DNA of 64,000 bases, taken from positions 308,227 through 372,226 of the forward strand of contig NZ_KI911467.1 of the NCBI RefSeq assembly GCF_000514775.1. The letters are read 5' to 3'. The stretch comes from Salinispora pacifica CNR114 (GTDB lineage Bacteria; Actinomycetota; Actinomycetes; Mycobacteriales; Micromonosporaceae). A program made the translations under genes and the position numbers. The notes below the pieces were generated by a model, which worked only from the letters and a program-made list of their open reading frames with translations, made no database searches and had not been told where the DNA came from. Shown here piece by piece: positions 1 through 7,971 of the stretch. The first letter of the stretch is position 1. Every line of letters starts with the position of its first letter.

Positions 1-292
1 TGCCGGCGGCGATGGCGGTGACCGTGGTGTCCGCGGGCAGGTCGACGGCTACGGGCGTGCTGCTGTCCGTAGTGGTCCCGTCGCCTAGCTCGCCGTCTTT
101 GTTGTCACCCCAGGCGAGGACGGTGTCCGACGCATCAGAGGCTACTGCTGCCTCGTTCTGCGCTACCGCGGGCGACACACCGGCCGATTGTGAGAGCGTC
201 ACAGCTAGGGCGAGGCAGAACCACCCGGCAACGGCCCGACCCGCCCGGTGTGCTCGAACGCTACGACTTGCCCGCTGACAGATTCCCTGCAT
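1..292 (-). CDS. RCC1-repeat exported protein, 5' part only
   Basis: The gene starts at an ATG at 292 and runs off the left edge, giving 97 visible residues. The N-terminus is basic (MQGICQRASRSVRAHRAG), then hydrophobic (WFCLALAVTLSQSAG), ending near Ala-Val-Ala: a Sec signal peptide. Next comes the first propeller blade, DTVLAWGDNKDGELGDG, followed by STPVAV. The layout and wording match the N-terminus of the complete RCC1 protein at 32619-34262 (ILAWGDNSFGQFGNG, TPVAVRLPA), so the two are paralogues. RCC1-like propellers are binding scaffolds. From the paralogue I infer an exported, probably cell-wall-anchored protein, but the C-terminus is outside the window. Confidence 0.85.
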   Translation of the reverse strand, partial: MQGICQRASRSVRAHRAGRAVAGWFCLALAVTLSQSAGVSPAVAQNEAAVASDASDTVLAWGDNKDGELGDGTTTDSSTPVAVDLPADTTVTAIAAG

Positions 293-1012
293 TGTCCCTA
301 ACCTCCGATCGGTGCGCGCCTATATTCCGAGGAAATTACGCCTCGGCCTATGTCCATCCAGGCACGAGCACCGAACCGCTCGCAGGATGCCGCAGCCACC
401 GTTGCAGCGTCTTCCAACGCCGTCGGGAAAATCCCGCCCAGCTGTGTAGTAGTAGTAGTAGCAGAACGCGCCGTGAAAGCCCGGGACTCCCGAAGCTACG
501 GCGAGCCGCAAAGCAGCGGATCGTGGGGTCGACCAGTGGTGCGTCGCCGCGATTGCTCGTGGTCCGTTTCCGCTGGCCGCCCTCCCGAACGGCGCGAGGA
601 CCGGAAAGCGGCACGGCAGCACTACACCGCCAAGGCGTCCCTCGGGGTTCTAAACCGGTGGGGTGTCAGGTTGTCCCTGACCCCTAGATCACGTGCCGAT
701 CGACAGCAGAGGCTGGCCGGTCGGCCCCGGACAGTACCGCCGAGGTTGGCACGTCTTGTGGGTTGGCGCGTTCGCCGCTCGCGTGCGCGTTTTTTGCGGT
801 GCGACCGGTCGCACGGGCCGTCCCGGGCGGCCAGGGCTGAAGCAGCCTGTGCGCTCGCCGCGGGTGCGGCATTGCCGCGGCTTGTTTCAGGGGGGCCGTG
901 CCCGGGGGTGTCTCCCCGGTTGGCCCGTGAAAATCAACTATTTGGCCCTTGGTGTCGTCGTTCTTACCAACACCCCCGTGTACGAGCATGACGCTGCGGC
1001 CCTGGACCGACG
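293..1012. other. non-coding stretch, 720 bases
   Basis: No reading frame here has both a ribosome-binding site and protein-like composition. It contains the 5' flank of the leftward RCC1-type gene and a short TAG trinucleotide run near 447-461. I see no RNA gene or clear terminator. Confidence 0.5.
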
Positions 1013-1224
1013 GTGGACGAAGCGGTCTGGGCAGCCGTTGAGCGAGTTGTGCTGGGGTTGAACGCTGCCGATGAGAGTCAGGCGCCATCGAGACCGGGGA
1101 GCGGGAAGAGCTTGCCGAGTACATCGACGCTGTTCTGACGAACGCCGGCGTGGATGTCGCTGCCCTTACCGCCCGGCGCGGCCTCAGCCGGGCAGAGCTG
1201 ACTGACTCCTGGCGAGACTGGTGA
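1013..1224 (+). pseudogene. frameshifted C-terminal gene remnant
   Basis: From 1013 one frame reads VDEAVWAAVERVVLGLNAADES. At about 1075 the protein-like reading moves to another frame and continues GAIETGEREELAEYIDAVL, then NAGVDVAALTARRGLSRAEL, ending TDSWRDW at a TGA at 1222-1224. Joined, the two pieces make a coherent acidic helical C-terminus, so this is probably a decayed gene with one small indel and no recognisable 5' part. I do not recognise the family. Confidence 0.5.
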
Positions 1225-1244
1225 TCGTCCGCTGCGCTGGCGAC

Positions 1245-1802
1245 TCATGCGGTGTCGCCGAGCAGCCGACGGGCCGCCTCCAAAGCGTCAGCGTGACCGG
1301 TGTCCGGCACATCGGTGTCCGACAGGAAGGCCTCGATCGTGTCGAGGTGTTCAGGCTGCAAACCACGGTTGGCTAGAGGCGCGATCAGCAGAGCGCGGCC
1401 GGTCGCGACGAGTTCGTCGTGTACCGGTCCGTTGGTAGGCACGGCGTCGTCGTCGGTCCAGATCAGCCGGTGTCCCTGGTCTAGGACGGCGTGCGCGGCG
1501 GCGAGTTTGGCTGCGGGTGCCGCGCTGTGACTGATCGGGCCGGTCCAGGAGCGTTCCAGCGGCGGCAGGGCGAAGAGGCGCTCGACCTGGTCGGCGTCGG
1601 CGCACCAGGTCGAGCACCAGCGCAGGGTGACGCTTCCAGCCTGGTGCAGGGCCCGGATGCGGGTGATCAGGGCCGGCGCCCAGCGCAGCCGGTACGGATG
1701 GCCGCCGCCGTAGGCGGTGCCGTTGCGGGGTGCGGCGCTCCAGCCGGGCCGGGTGGCGTTGAGTACGCCGTCGACGTCGAGCAGCCAGACCGGCCGGTTC
1801 AC
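1245..1802 (-). CDS. HAD-like hydrolase domain protein
   Basis: The protein has 185 residues and a GTG start at 1802, preceded by AGGCGGAG at a good distance. The N-terminal WLLDVDGVLNA is the HAD nucleophile loop, with Asp9 as predicted nucleophile and Asp11 as acid/base. A later IWTDDDAVP segment looks like the acidic metal-binding motif, so a magnesium-dependent phosphohydrolase is likely; the substrate is unknown. Residues GHPYRLRWAPALITRIRALH resemble the HAD-domain proteins common in Streptomyces and Micromonospora. Its start overlaps the stop of a 28-residue ORF by GTGA, so translation is probably coupled. Confidence 0.8.
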   Translation of the reverse strand: MNRPVWLLDVDGVLNATRPGWSAAPRNGTAYGGGHPYRLRWAPALITRIRALHQAGSVTLRWCSTWCADADQVERLFALPPLERSWTGPISHSAAPAAKLAAAHAVLDQGHRLIWTDDDAVPTNGPVHDELVATGRALLIAPLANRGLQPEHLDTIEAFLSDTDVPDTGHADALEAARRLLGDTA

Positions 1803-1885
1803 TGAGCTCCGCCTTTCGCGGTGACGGCTGCGGGCGCCGTGGTGCGTCCGGTGGCGGGGTCGGTGCGGATGACGTACCAGGGCAT
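1799..1885 (-). CDS. 28-residue ORF coupled to the HAD gene
   Basis: The ATG at 1885 follows GACGGAGGG. The ORF reads MPWYVIRTDPATGRTTAPAA then VTAKGGAQ, and its TGA shares bases with the GTG start of the HAD gene (GTGA). Start signal, overlap and protein-like content support a real small gene or a leader that couples translation. There is no signal peptide or membrane segment. Function unknown. An ATG four bases upstream lies in the HAD frame and could give a longer HAD N-terminus, but that extension is arginine/histidine rich and implausible. Confidence 0.55.
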   Translation of the reverse strand: MPWYVIRTDPATGRTTAPAAVTAKGGAQ

Positions 1886-1948
1886 GCATACCCTCCGTCA
1901 GGTGGCTGGTCCGCCGCCCGCAACCACGCGGTATCCGGAGGGCTGCGG

Positions 1949-3640
1949 TCAACTCCGGGGTGTGGTGCGGCTTGCGGGCCCGGTCTCGGGGCTTGCCGAT
2001 GATGGCCGGCCCGGTGGCGTGTGGTCAACCTGCCGGAGGGCGGCGGTCAACTGGTCCAGGCCCAGCGAACCCAGCTCCAGCGCCCGCCGGTGGAACGCGC
2101 GCCGGTCACCGGGGAAGGACGAGCGGCCGGTCAGCCACGCCCGCTCGCCCGCCTTGTAGGCCAGTGCCTGTCCGGGCCGGCCCAGGTATCGCCCGAGCTC
2201 GGCCAGGGCGTACGGCCCCTGGTGACAGCGGTCGCGCAGCAGGGCCAGCGCGGCATCCGGCGTCCACACTGATCGATCACCGAACGGCGCCGGCAGCCGC
2301 AGGTGCAGGCCGATGTCGAGCACCACCCGGGCCGCTCGCAGGAGCTGCATGAACAGATGTCCCAGCCGCGCACCCGGTTGTTCGTAGAGCCCGAGTTCGT
2401 CCATGAACCGCTCCGCGTAGAGGGCCCAACCCTCCTGACCGGCGGAGAGGCCCCCGAGCAGGTTCAGCCGCTGCCCGAGACCTCCCCGTAACACCTCGGA
2501 GCCGAGGTGAAGATGATGGCCGGGGACACCCTCGTGATAGGCGGTGCTGTAGGCGATCCAGGTCGGGAAAGTCGTGGCGTCTTCCGGTAGGGACCACCAG
2601 ACCCGGCCAGGCCGCGCCAGGTCCCGCGACGGCCCGATGTAGGCGACGCCGGACGACGTGGTCAACCGCGACTCGATCCGACGCAGCGGGGCCGGAATGT
2701 CGAAGTGCACGCCGTCCAGCCGCTCCATGGCCGCCTCCAACAGCTCCTGCAGCCACGCGCCGAACGCCTCCCTGCTGTGCAGTGTGCCGGGCGCGTCGGG
2801 GCCGGCGAACTCGGCAAGCACCTCGGGCATGCTCCCGCCCAGGGCCTTCGCTTCCGCGATCAGCTCTGCCTCTACCGTTCGGAACTCGTCCCAGCCCCAG
2901 TCGTACAGCTCGCGCAGATCGGGCTGGGCCGCGAGGAAGGTGCGCACCCAGAGCGCGTACCGCTGCTGACCGAACGCCTCCTCCGCGACGGCGCGCGGTG
3001 CCAGGTCCGCGGTCAGTAACTCGGCCAGCTTCTGGTACGCCGTCCGCGCGGCCGTCGCTGCGGCCTGCAACGACGTCCGCTGAGGCCCTGCGCCGTAGCG
3101 GTCAACCAGGGCAATATCGTGGTCGATCCAGCTGCGGCAGCGTTGGATGACGAGCTCCACCTGACGCCGTGCCGGCAGGTTGCCGCGCTCCGCGGCGAGT
3201 AAGAGGCTGCGGGCGTACCCGTCCAGGGCGGCGGGGATCGCGGCCAGGCGCGCGCTGACCCGAGCCCAACCCTCCTCGAAGGCCGCCCTCTCGGCGCCGT
3301 GGCCGGGAACCGCGGCCTCGACGGCCTGGCGGATGAGCTGGAGTGGACCGGTGGCCGCCGCGTGCAGTTCGCGCAGGTCCTCCCCGGCGTCGTGCAGGGC
3401 GACCCGCGTTTGCAGCCGTTCGACGAGGTGGGCGTGCAGCGGGGTCGCGATGGGCAGGGCGGCACCCAAGGTCTTGAGCTCGCGCAGGGCGTGGGCTGCG
3501 AGGTCGGCGCGGGTCTGGTGCCCCTCCGGGCCGTAGTCGGTGAGCCCGTCGACATCCTGCTCACCCGCCTCGACGACCGCCGCGCAGGGATCAAGGTCAG
3601 CCATCTCAGAAAGGAGCCGAGCCGCGAAGTCCTCGATCAC
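1949..3640 (-). CDS. DUF885 family putative metallopeptidase
   Basis: A 563-residue protein with a GTG start at 3640. The family signature is YHEGVPGHHLHLG near residue 370: the HExxGHH-like zinc motif of DUF885 proteins, related to gluzincin peptidases. The upstream segment SSGVAYIGPSRDLARPGRVW and the downstream QEGWALYAERFMDELG also fit the family, the latter carrying the Glu expected as third ligand. Length is typical (about 550-600). There is no signal peptide, so it is probably cytoplasmic. The start overlaps the stop of the upstream membrane-protein gene by GTGA, forming a two-gene operon. Peptidase activity is inferred from the motif; no substrate is known. Confidence 0.9.
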   Translation of the reverse strand: MIEDFAARLLSEMADLDPCAAVVEAGEQDVDGLTDYGPEGHQTRADLAAHALRELKTLGAALPIATPLHAHLVERLQTRVALHDAGEDLRELHAAATGPLQLIRQAVEAAVPGHGAERAAFEEGWARVSARLAAIPAALDGYARSLLLAAERGNLPARRQVELVIQRCRSWIDHDIALVDRYGAGPQRTSLQAAATAARTAYQKLAELLTADLAPRAVAEEAFGQQRYALWVRTFLAAQPDLRELYDWGWDEFRTVEAELIAEAKALGGSMPEVLAEFAGPDAPGTLHSREAFGAWLQELLEAAMERLDGVHFDIPAPLRRIESRLTTSSGVAYIGPSRDLARPGRVWWSLPEDATTFPTWIAYSTAYHEGVPGHHLHLGSEVLRGGLGQRLNLLGGLSAGQEGWALYAERFMDELGLYEQPGARLGHLFMQLLRAARVVLDIGLHLRLPAPFGDRSVWTPDAALALLRDRCHQGPYALAELGRYLGRPGQALAYKAGERAWLTGRSSFPGDRRAFHRRALELGSLGLDQLTAALRQVDHTPPGRPSSASPETGPASRTTPRS

Positions 3641-4038
3641 GGCGGCAATGCTAACTCGTAGCAGCTGGACAACGGATCCGGCGCGAAGTGCACGACCAGC
3701 AGGATGACCAGGCCCAGCGGCACCAAGGTGTACTGCCTACTCAGGACCAGAAGGATGACGACCGGAAGGCCAAGCAGCTGACCGGTGGCCATCGTCACCG
3801 ACAGCGAGTCGAGGGCGGCATGGTGGGGCGGGGGCGGCCCGGGGGTCAGGAGCGTCATCGCCAGGGCCACCGGCAGCGCGACCATGCCCTGGAAGAGCGT
3901 GACGATGGCGGCGGTCCGCGGACTTGCCTTCGCCCACGCCATGGCGGCGACAAGCCAGGTGATGCCGTACGCGGCCAGGAACGCCCACCCGTGTCGGTTC
4001 GCCGCGGCGAGTGCTCGCGTGTACTCCTCGACATCCAT
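3637..4038 (-). CDS. small four-helix membrane protein
   Basis: A 133-residue protein starting at the ATG at 4038, with GGAGG about ten bases upstream. Four hydrophobic segments are visible: AFLAAYGITWLVAAMAWA, IVTLFQGMVALPVALAMTLL, TGQLLGLPVVILLVLS and TLVPLGLVILLVVHFA. The N-terminal MDVEEYTRALAAANRHG is soluble and helical. It resembles DUF7010-type proteins, an assignment made from pattern alone. It is first in an operon with the DUF885 peptidase (GTGA overlap), so the two may act together at the membrane. Confidence 0.75.
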   Translation of the reverse strand: MDVEEYTRALAAANRHGWAFLAAYGITWLVAAMAWAKASPRTAAIVTLFQGMVALPVALAMTLLTPGPPPPHHAALDSLSVTMATGQLLGLPVVILLVLSRQYTLVPLGLVILLVVHFAPDPLSSCYELALPP

Positions 4039-4066
4039 GGATCAAGGCCTCCGAGCCCATCGGTCG

Positions 4067-4315
4067 TCAGAGTGAGGTTGTGCTGCCTTGCGGCAGGGAC
4101 GGTACGACCGCTTCCAGGAACCTGGCCGGCTGGTCTCGGTGCACATAATGACCCGCGGTGATCGTGACCAGCCTGGCGTTCGGCATCCGTGCCGCCGCGG
4201 CCGCCAGCAACGCCTGCCGGTCGTCGCTGACCTGACCCACAGCGATCGAATCGGTCATCCGGCCACTGTAGCCACGGGGACGCCGATCGTCGGGGTGGTC
4301 ATGAGGAGCCGACAT
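4067..4315 (-). pseudogene. truncated alpha/beta hydrolase C-terminus
   Basis: The readable part, VSDDRQALLAAAAARMPNAR then LVTITAGHYVHRDQPARFL and EAVVPSLP, looks like the last strand-helix of an alpha/beta hydrolase, including the catalytic-His segment AGHYVHRDQP. About 200 residues of the hydrolase core are missing, and the first 20 residues of the open frame look random. It is most likely a 5'-deleted remnant, though a short expressed protein cannot be excluded. Confidence 0.55.
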
Positions 4316-4411
4316 CCCGATCGATAGGCAGCACTGTCCTGGTCGGTCAGGCCGCCCAGACGCCGTACGCCGCGTGCTGGCCCGCTACGACCCAGGCGGC
4401 AAGATGCTCAC

Positions 4412-6319
4412 ATGACAGCTCTGACCGCCGAACTCGTGGTGGATGGTCGCGCTCCCCAGAGCCCGGTTCTCGCCCCGGACGGCCGCACGGTGTGTTATGT
4501 GCTGGTTCCCACCAGCCGAGTCGGCTACCACCTCGACACTGAGTTGTGGCTGGTCGACGTTGACGGTAGCGGTGCGGCACGCCGGGTGACCGCGGATATC
4601 GCGACGGAGTCCCTGCCGCGCTGGTCCACGGACTCGGGCACGCTGTTCTTCCTGTCCGACCGTGTCGAGCGCGGTGTCCCGCAGTTGTACCGGCTCACCC
4701 TCGCTGACGGCATCGTGACCGGGTTGACCGGCTGGCGGGCCGGTATCACCGATCATCTGCCCCTCGCCGACCGCAACCAGGTCGCTCTGCTCGCGCAGGA
4801 TGAACCCACCGAGGAGGACGAGCGCCGCGCCCGGGACCGCGACGACGCTGTCGTCGTCGGGGCGCGGGAGCCGCAGACCAGGTTGCGACTGCTCAACCTC
4901 GGAACAGGTCGGGTCACCACGCCGAACGTGTTCGGCGATCGGCACGTCGTCGAACTGCGCCAACGACCGGACGGCGGCCCGCTCGCCGTGCTCACCCAAG
5001 CCAGCGCCGACAACGACTACGGTCCCCGTACCGCCCGACTGCATCTGTTCGACTACCGCTCCGGAACCGCGGAGGACCTTGGGCCGGTCGCCGCCGACGC
5101 GCGCTCACTGGCGTGGTGGCCGGCGGAGGACGGCTGGCACCTCGGCTACCTCGCCCTCACCCCACCGGGCCTACAGGCCGGTAGCGCCGTGTTCGACCTT
5201 GCCCTGGACGATCGTGTCCTGCGGAACCGCACCGCCGGGCTGTCGATGTGCCCCACCGAACTGTGCCAAACCGACGCCGCCGCGCTGGTGGTGTTCGCCG
5301 ACGGACTGAACACCACCCTGGCCCGGCTCGACCCCCACAAACTCACACCCCTGTCGCAGCATCGGGGACGTCTCGATGGCCTCACCGCCACCCGTACCGG
5401 CGCGGAGGTCGCCGCGCTGACCGGCAGCCGGTATCAACTCACCAACGTTCACTTCGGGTCGGTGGCCGGGCCGCTGCGAAGAATCACCGACACCCGTCCG
5501 GAACTGGCCGGGGTCCCGCTCGGCGCGCAGCAACCACTGACCTACCACGCCGCCGATGGTCTCGCCCTGGACGGTCTGCTCGTACTCCCGGTGGGAAAGA
5601 CCGCAGCTGAGGGGCCGTTCCCGCTGGTCACGATCGTGCACGGGGGACCGTACGACCGGCACGCCGACCGCTGCCAGTTGTTCTGGTTCCCCAGCGGCCA
5701 ATGGTTGGCCACCGCCGGCTATGCGGTGTTTCTGCCCAACCCGCGTGGTGGTCAGGGCCACGGTCACCAGTTCGCCGCCCGCGTGGCGGGCCGGGTGGGC
5801 CAGGAGGAGTGGACCGACATTCTGACCGGCATCGACCTGCTCGTCGCCCGGGGCGTCGCCGACCCCGATCGGCTGGGCATCGCCGGGTCGAGCCACGGCG
5901 GCTTCATGTCCGCCTGGGCTGTCGGCCAGACCGACCGGTTCCGCGCCGCACTGGTCGGCGCCGGCGTCACCGACTGGGGCATGCTCGCCGCGACCGGGGA
6001 GAACGGCCAGTTCGAAGCCGCACTCGGCGGCAGCACCGGCTGGTCCGGTATCGGACCGCACCCACATGACGCGGTCAGCCCGATCTCCTTCGCCAGCCGC
6101 ATCCGCACTCCGGTGCTGATAATGCACGGCGCCGAGGACACCAACGTCCCGCTCGGCCAGGCGGTGTATCTCCATCGGGCGCTACGCCACTTCGGCGTTG
6201 AGCACGAGTTCGTGATCTATCCGAGGGAGGGGCACGCTATCCGCGAGCGCGCCCACCAACTCGACGTCCTACAGCGCACGCGCGTCTGGTTCGACCGCTG
6301 GCTCTGCCCGGAACGGTGA
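4412..6319 (+). CDS. S9 family prolyl-oligopeptidase-like peptidase
   Basis: A 635-residue protein with an ATG start at 4412. The N-terminal ~370 residues form a beta-propeller with repeats such as LAPDGRTVCYVLVP and LPRWSTDSGTLFFLSDR; the C-terminal ~260 residues are an alpha/beta hydrolase. Catalytic triad: Ser494 in GIAGSSHGGF, Asp576 in HGAEDTNVP and His608 in REGHAIRER. PLVTIVHGGPYDRH supplies the oxyanion-hole HGGP. This is the acylaminoacyl-peptidase/dipeptidyl-peptidase arrangement of S9, cleaving short peptides in the cytoplasm, as no signal peptide is seen. It stands alone, followed by a strong hairpin. A decayed copy of residues ~156-215 lies at 62093-62270. Confidence 0.93.
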   Translation: MTALTAELVVDGRAPQSPVLAPDGRTVCYVLVPTSRVGYHLDTELWLVDVDGSGAARRVTADIATESLPRWSTDSGTLFFLSDRVERGVPQLYRLTLADGIVTGLTGWRAGITDHLPLADRNQVALLAQDEPTEEDERRARDRDDAVVVGAREPQTRLRLLNLGTGRVTTPNVFGDRHVVELRQRPDGGPLAVLTQASADNDYGPRTARLHLFDYRSGTAEDLGPVAADARSLAWWPAEDGWHLGYLALTPPGLQAGSAVFDLALDDRVLRNRTAGLSMCPTELCQTDAAALVVFADGLNTTLARLDPHKLTPLSQHRGRLDGLTATRTGAEVAALTGSRYQLTNVHFGSVAGPLRRITDTRPELAGVPLGAQQPLTYHAADGLALDGLLVLPVGKTAAEGPFPLVTIVHGGPYDRHADRCQLFWFPSGQWLATAGYAVFLPNPRGGQGHGHQFAARVAGRVGQEEWTDILTGIDLLVARGVADPDRLGIAGSSHGGFMSAWAVGQTDRFRAALVGAGVTDWGMLAATGENGQFEAALGGSTGWSGIGPHPHDAVSPISFASRIRTPVLIMHGAEDTNVPLGQAVYLHRALRHFGVEHEFVIYPREGHAIRERAHQLDVLQRTRVWFDRWLCPER

Positions 6320-6331
6320 CGTCCGCCGCGA

Positions 6332-6378
6332 GTGCCGCCCGGGTCGGGGCAGGGTGAGCTGTTCGACCCGGGCGGCAC
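6332..6378. terminator. bidirectional hairpin terminator
   Basis: Perfect 15-base arms GTGCCGCCCGGGTCG (6332-6346) and CGACCCGGGCGGCAC (6364-6378) with a 17-base loop, between the convergent S9 peptidase and DoxX genes. There is no U-tract, as is usual in high-GC actinomycetes. Confidence 0.8.
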
Positions 6379-6395
6379 CGGCCGTGTTTCGGAGA

Positions 6396-6749
6396 TCAGG
6401 CGTTCAGGACGTGCAGGACGGCCAGCACGGCGGCGGCGACCGCGAACACCACGGGAACCAGGACCGCCGGGATCGGGTCCTTCGCGCGGGCATGGTAGCT
6501 CGCTGCCCCGATCAGCAGCAGGGTCAAACCGACCGCGGCAGCGACCGCGATCGGCCACCAGAGCAGGCCCAGCAGCAGGCCCGCCACCGCGAGGAGCTCG
6601 AGGCCGCCGATCATCTGGGTGCGGGCGGGGGAGACCCCCAGGTGGGCCATCCGCTCCCGCATCTGGGCCTGGCCGACGACCTTCGGGACAGCCGCGGCCA
6701 AGATCACCGCGGCGAGAAGCAGGGTTAGAACGACGACGAGGATACCCAC
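6396..6749 (-). CDS. DoxX family membrane protein
   Basis: A 117-residue protein; the GTG at 6749 follows AAGGACAG at about six bases. Four hydrophobic helices are seen: ILVVVLTLLLAAVILAAA, ELLAVAGLLLGLLWW, IAVAAAVGLTLLLIGAAS and AVLVPVVFAVAAAVLAVLH. The loop KVVGQAQMRERMAHLGV followed by GGLELLAVAGLLLGL is the DoxX signature. DoxX-like proteins are small inner-membrane proteins; some partner oxidoreductases in redox stress. It is monocistronic here and ends facing a shared terminator. Confidence 0.88.
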   Translation of the reverse strand: MGILVVVLTLLLAAVILAAAVPKVVGQAQMRERMAHLGVSPARTQMIGGLELLAVAGLLLGLLWWPIAVAAAVGLTLLLIGAASYHARAKDPIPAVLVPVVFAVAAAVLAVLHVLNA

Positions 6750-6812
6750 AACCTGTCCTTCGGGTAGTGGCGGACGATTTGCCGACCGTAACAGGGCCGG
6801 CCCCAGGGCTAA

Positions 6813-7097
6813 GGTGCGGCGCCGAGGGGTGCGACGACAAGCATCCACATCGGCATCACCTGGTTCGATGTCGCCGACTTCTGCCGCGCGTACGGGCCAC
6901 AGGCCGGCGCCGAGGTCATCGACGTCGTTCCGGACCGGCTGCAGGCGCTCATCGAGTTCATACGCGACCAGGCCAGCCGGGGCAACGAGGCGTTCCAGCA
7001 GCACGTCGCGGACGGGCACACCGACCTCTACGAGGCGGACATCAGCTACGTACGCGTCCACCGTGACACCCTGCGTGCCGCGTTCGACGTGGACTGA
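6813..7097 (+). pseudogene. start-less coding remnant
   Basis: After an in-frame TAA at 6810-6812 the frame runs open to a TGA at 7095-7097 and reads like real protein: SIHIGITWFDVADFCRAYG, PQAGAEVIDVVPDRLQALIE, FIRDQASRGNEAFQQHVADG, then DISYVRVHRDTLRAAFDVD. No ATG, GTG or TTG occurs in frame before the protein-like part. It is therefore probably a 5'-truncated gene, unless a non-standard start is used. Family not recognised. Confidence 0.45.
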
Positions 7098-7212
7098 GGC
7101 GGGTGTCGGCACCCGTTGGTGGTGGCGAGCCGGGCACCGTAGCGGTTACCGGAAGAGCCCAGACCGCCACCCATTGCAGTTGATGCCCAGGATGTAACGG
7201 ACTGGTGCAGCC

Positions 7213-7848
7213 CTAGATTGCCCCACCGTCGGCTGTCCGCCCGACCCGGCTATTTCGAGGGCGGGGGTGAAGGCCGTTGAGGGCGGCGGCGACGACGCTG
7301 TCGGCGTACTCGCTGGTGAGGGGGCCGCTTCGTTGTAGCCAGCGGTTGAGCACCGGCCCCCAGATGATGTCCACCGCCACGTCGAGATCGAGGTCCGCGG
7401 CGAGTTGGCCGGCCCGTTGGGCGCTGCGCAGCCGATGTCGTTTGGCGTGCCGCATCGGCTTGTCCAGGCGTTCGGCATAGGCGGCGGCCAGTTCGGGGTC
7501 GTGCGTGATCTCGGTGGCCAGCGCGCGCATTGGCTGGTCGTAGCGCGGGTCGGTGAGCTCCACGACAGTGGCGCGCAGGACCGCGGTCAGGTCTGCGTGC
7601 AGGTCGCCGGTGTCCGGAAGGAGTACCGGCTCACCCGCACCGTCCTCATTGAGCATGAGGAACGCGTCGAGAATGACGACGCCCTTGGAGGGCCACCAGC
7701 GATAGATGGTCTGCTTTCCTACTCCGGCGCGCGCGGCGATGCCCTCGATGGTGAGTTTGGCGTAGCCGACCTCCTGCAGTAGGTCGAACGCGGCCGTGAG
7801 AATGGCCCGCCGGGAGCTCTCCCGCCGACGGCTGGGGTTGGGTGCCAT
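7213..7848 (-). CDS. TetR family repressor
   Basis: A 211-residue protein starting with MAPNPSRRRES at 7848. Residues ~12-58 (ILTAAFDLLQEVGYAKLTIE then GIAARAGVGKQTIYRWWPSK) are a classic TetR helix-turn-helix. The C-terminal part is an all-helical ligand and dimer domain. It is divergent from the SDR gene at 7972. The 123-base gap holds two copies of a 24-base element with inverted symmetry, the expected operators, so the repressor probably controls both itself and the SDR. The inducer is unknown but may be the SDR substrate. Confidence 0.92.
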   Translation of the reverse strand: MAPNPSRRRESSRRAILTAAFDLLQEVGYAKLTIEGIAARAGVGKQTIYRWWPSKGVVILDAFLMLNEDGAGEPVLLPDTGDLHADLTAVLRATVVELTDPRYDQPMRALATEITHDPELAAAYAERLDKPMRHAKRHRLRSAQRAGQLAADLDLDVAVDIIWGPVLNRWLQRSGPLTSEYADSVVAAALNGLHPRPRNSRVGRTADGGAI

Positions 7849-7865
7849 CCCAACATCATAGCTAG

Positions 7866-7943
7866 CGAGACGAATCGCATCGTCTTGTAAGAGGGGGTCA
7901 GCAGGAGTAACATCGCTATCGAGACGTTACGTCTCGTCTTGTA
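7866..7943. promoter_or_regulatory. paired TetR operators
   Basis: Two 24-base elements, 7866-7889 and 7920-7943, share CGAGACG at the left and TCGTCTTGTA at the right; only the central seven bases differ. The second holds a perfect palindrome, CGAGACG-TTA-CGTCTCG (7920-7936). They sit 54 bases apart between the divergent tetR and SDR starts. Confidence 0.75.
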
Positions 7944-7971
7944 GGTCACCCTGTTGAAGACTGGAGAACCC

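Noticed and set aside
447..461. TAG trinucleotide run
   Set aside because: Only five units in non-coding DNA; no phase-variable gene attached.
7849..7971. TTG at 7954 as the SDR start
   Set aside because: The ATG at 7972 has a proper GGAG site and gives the usual SDR N-terminal length.
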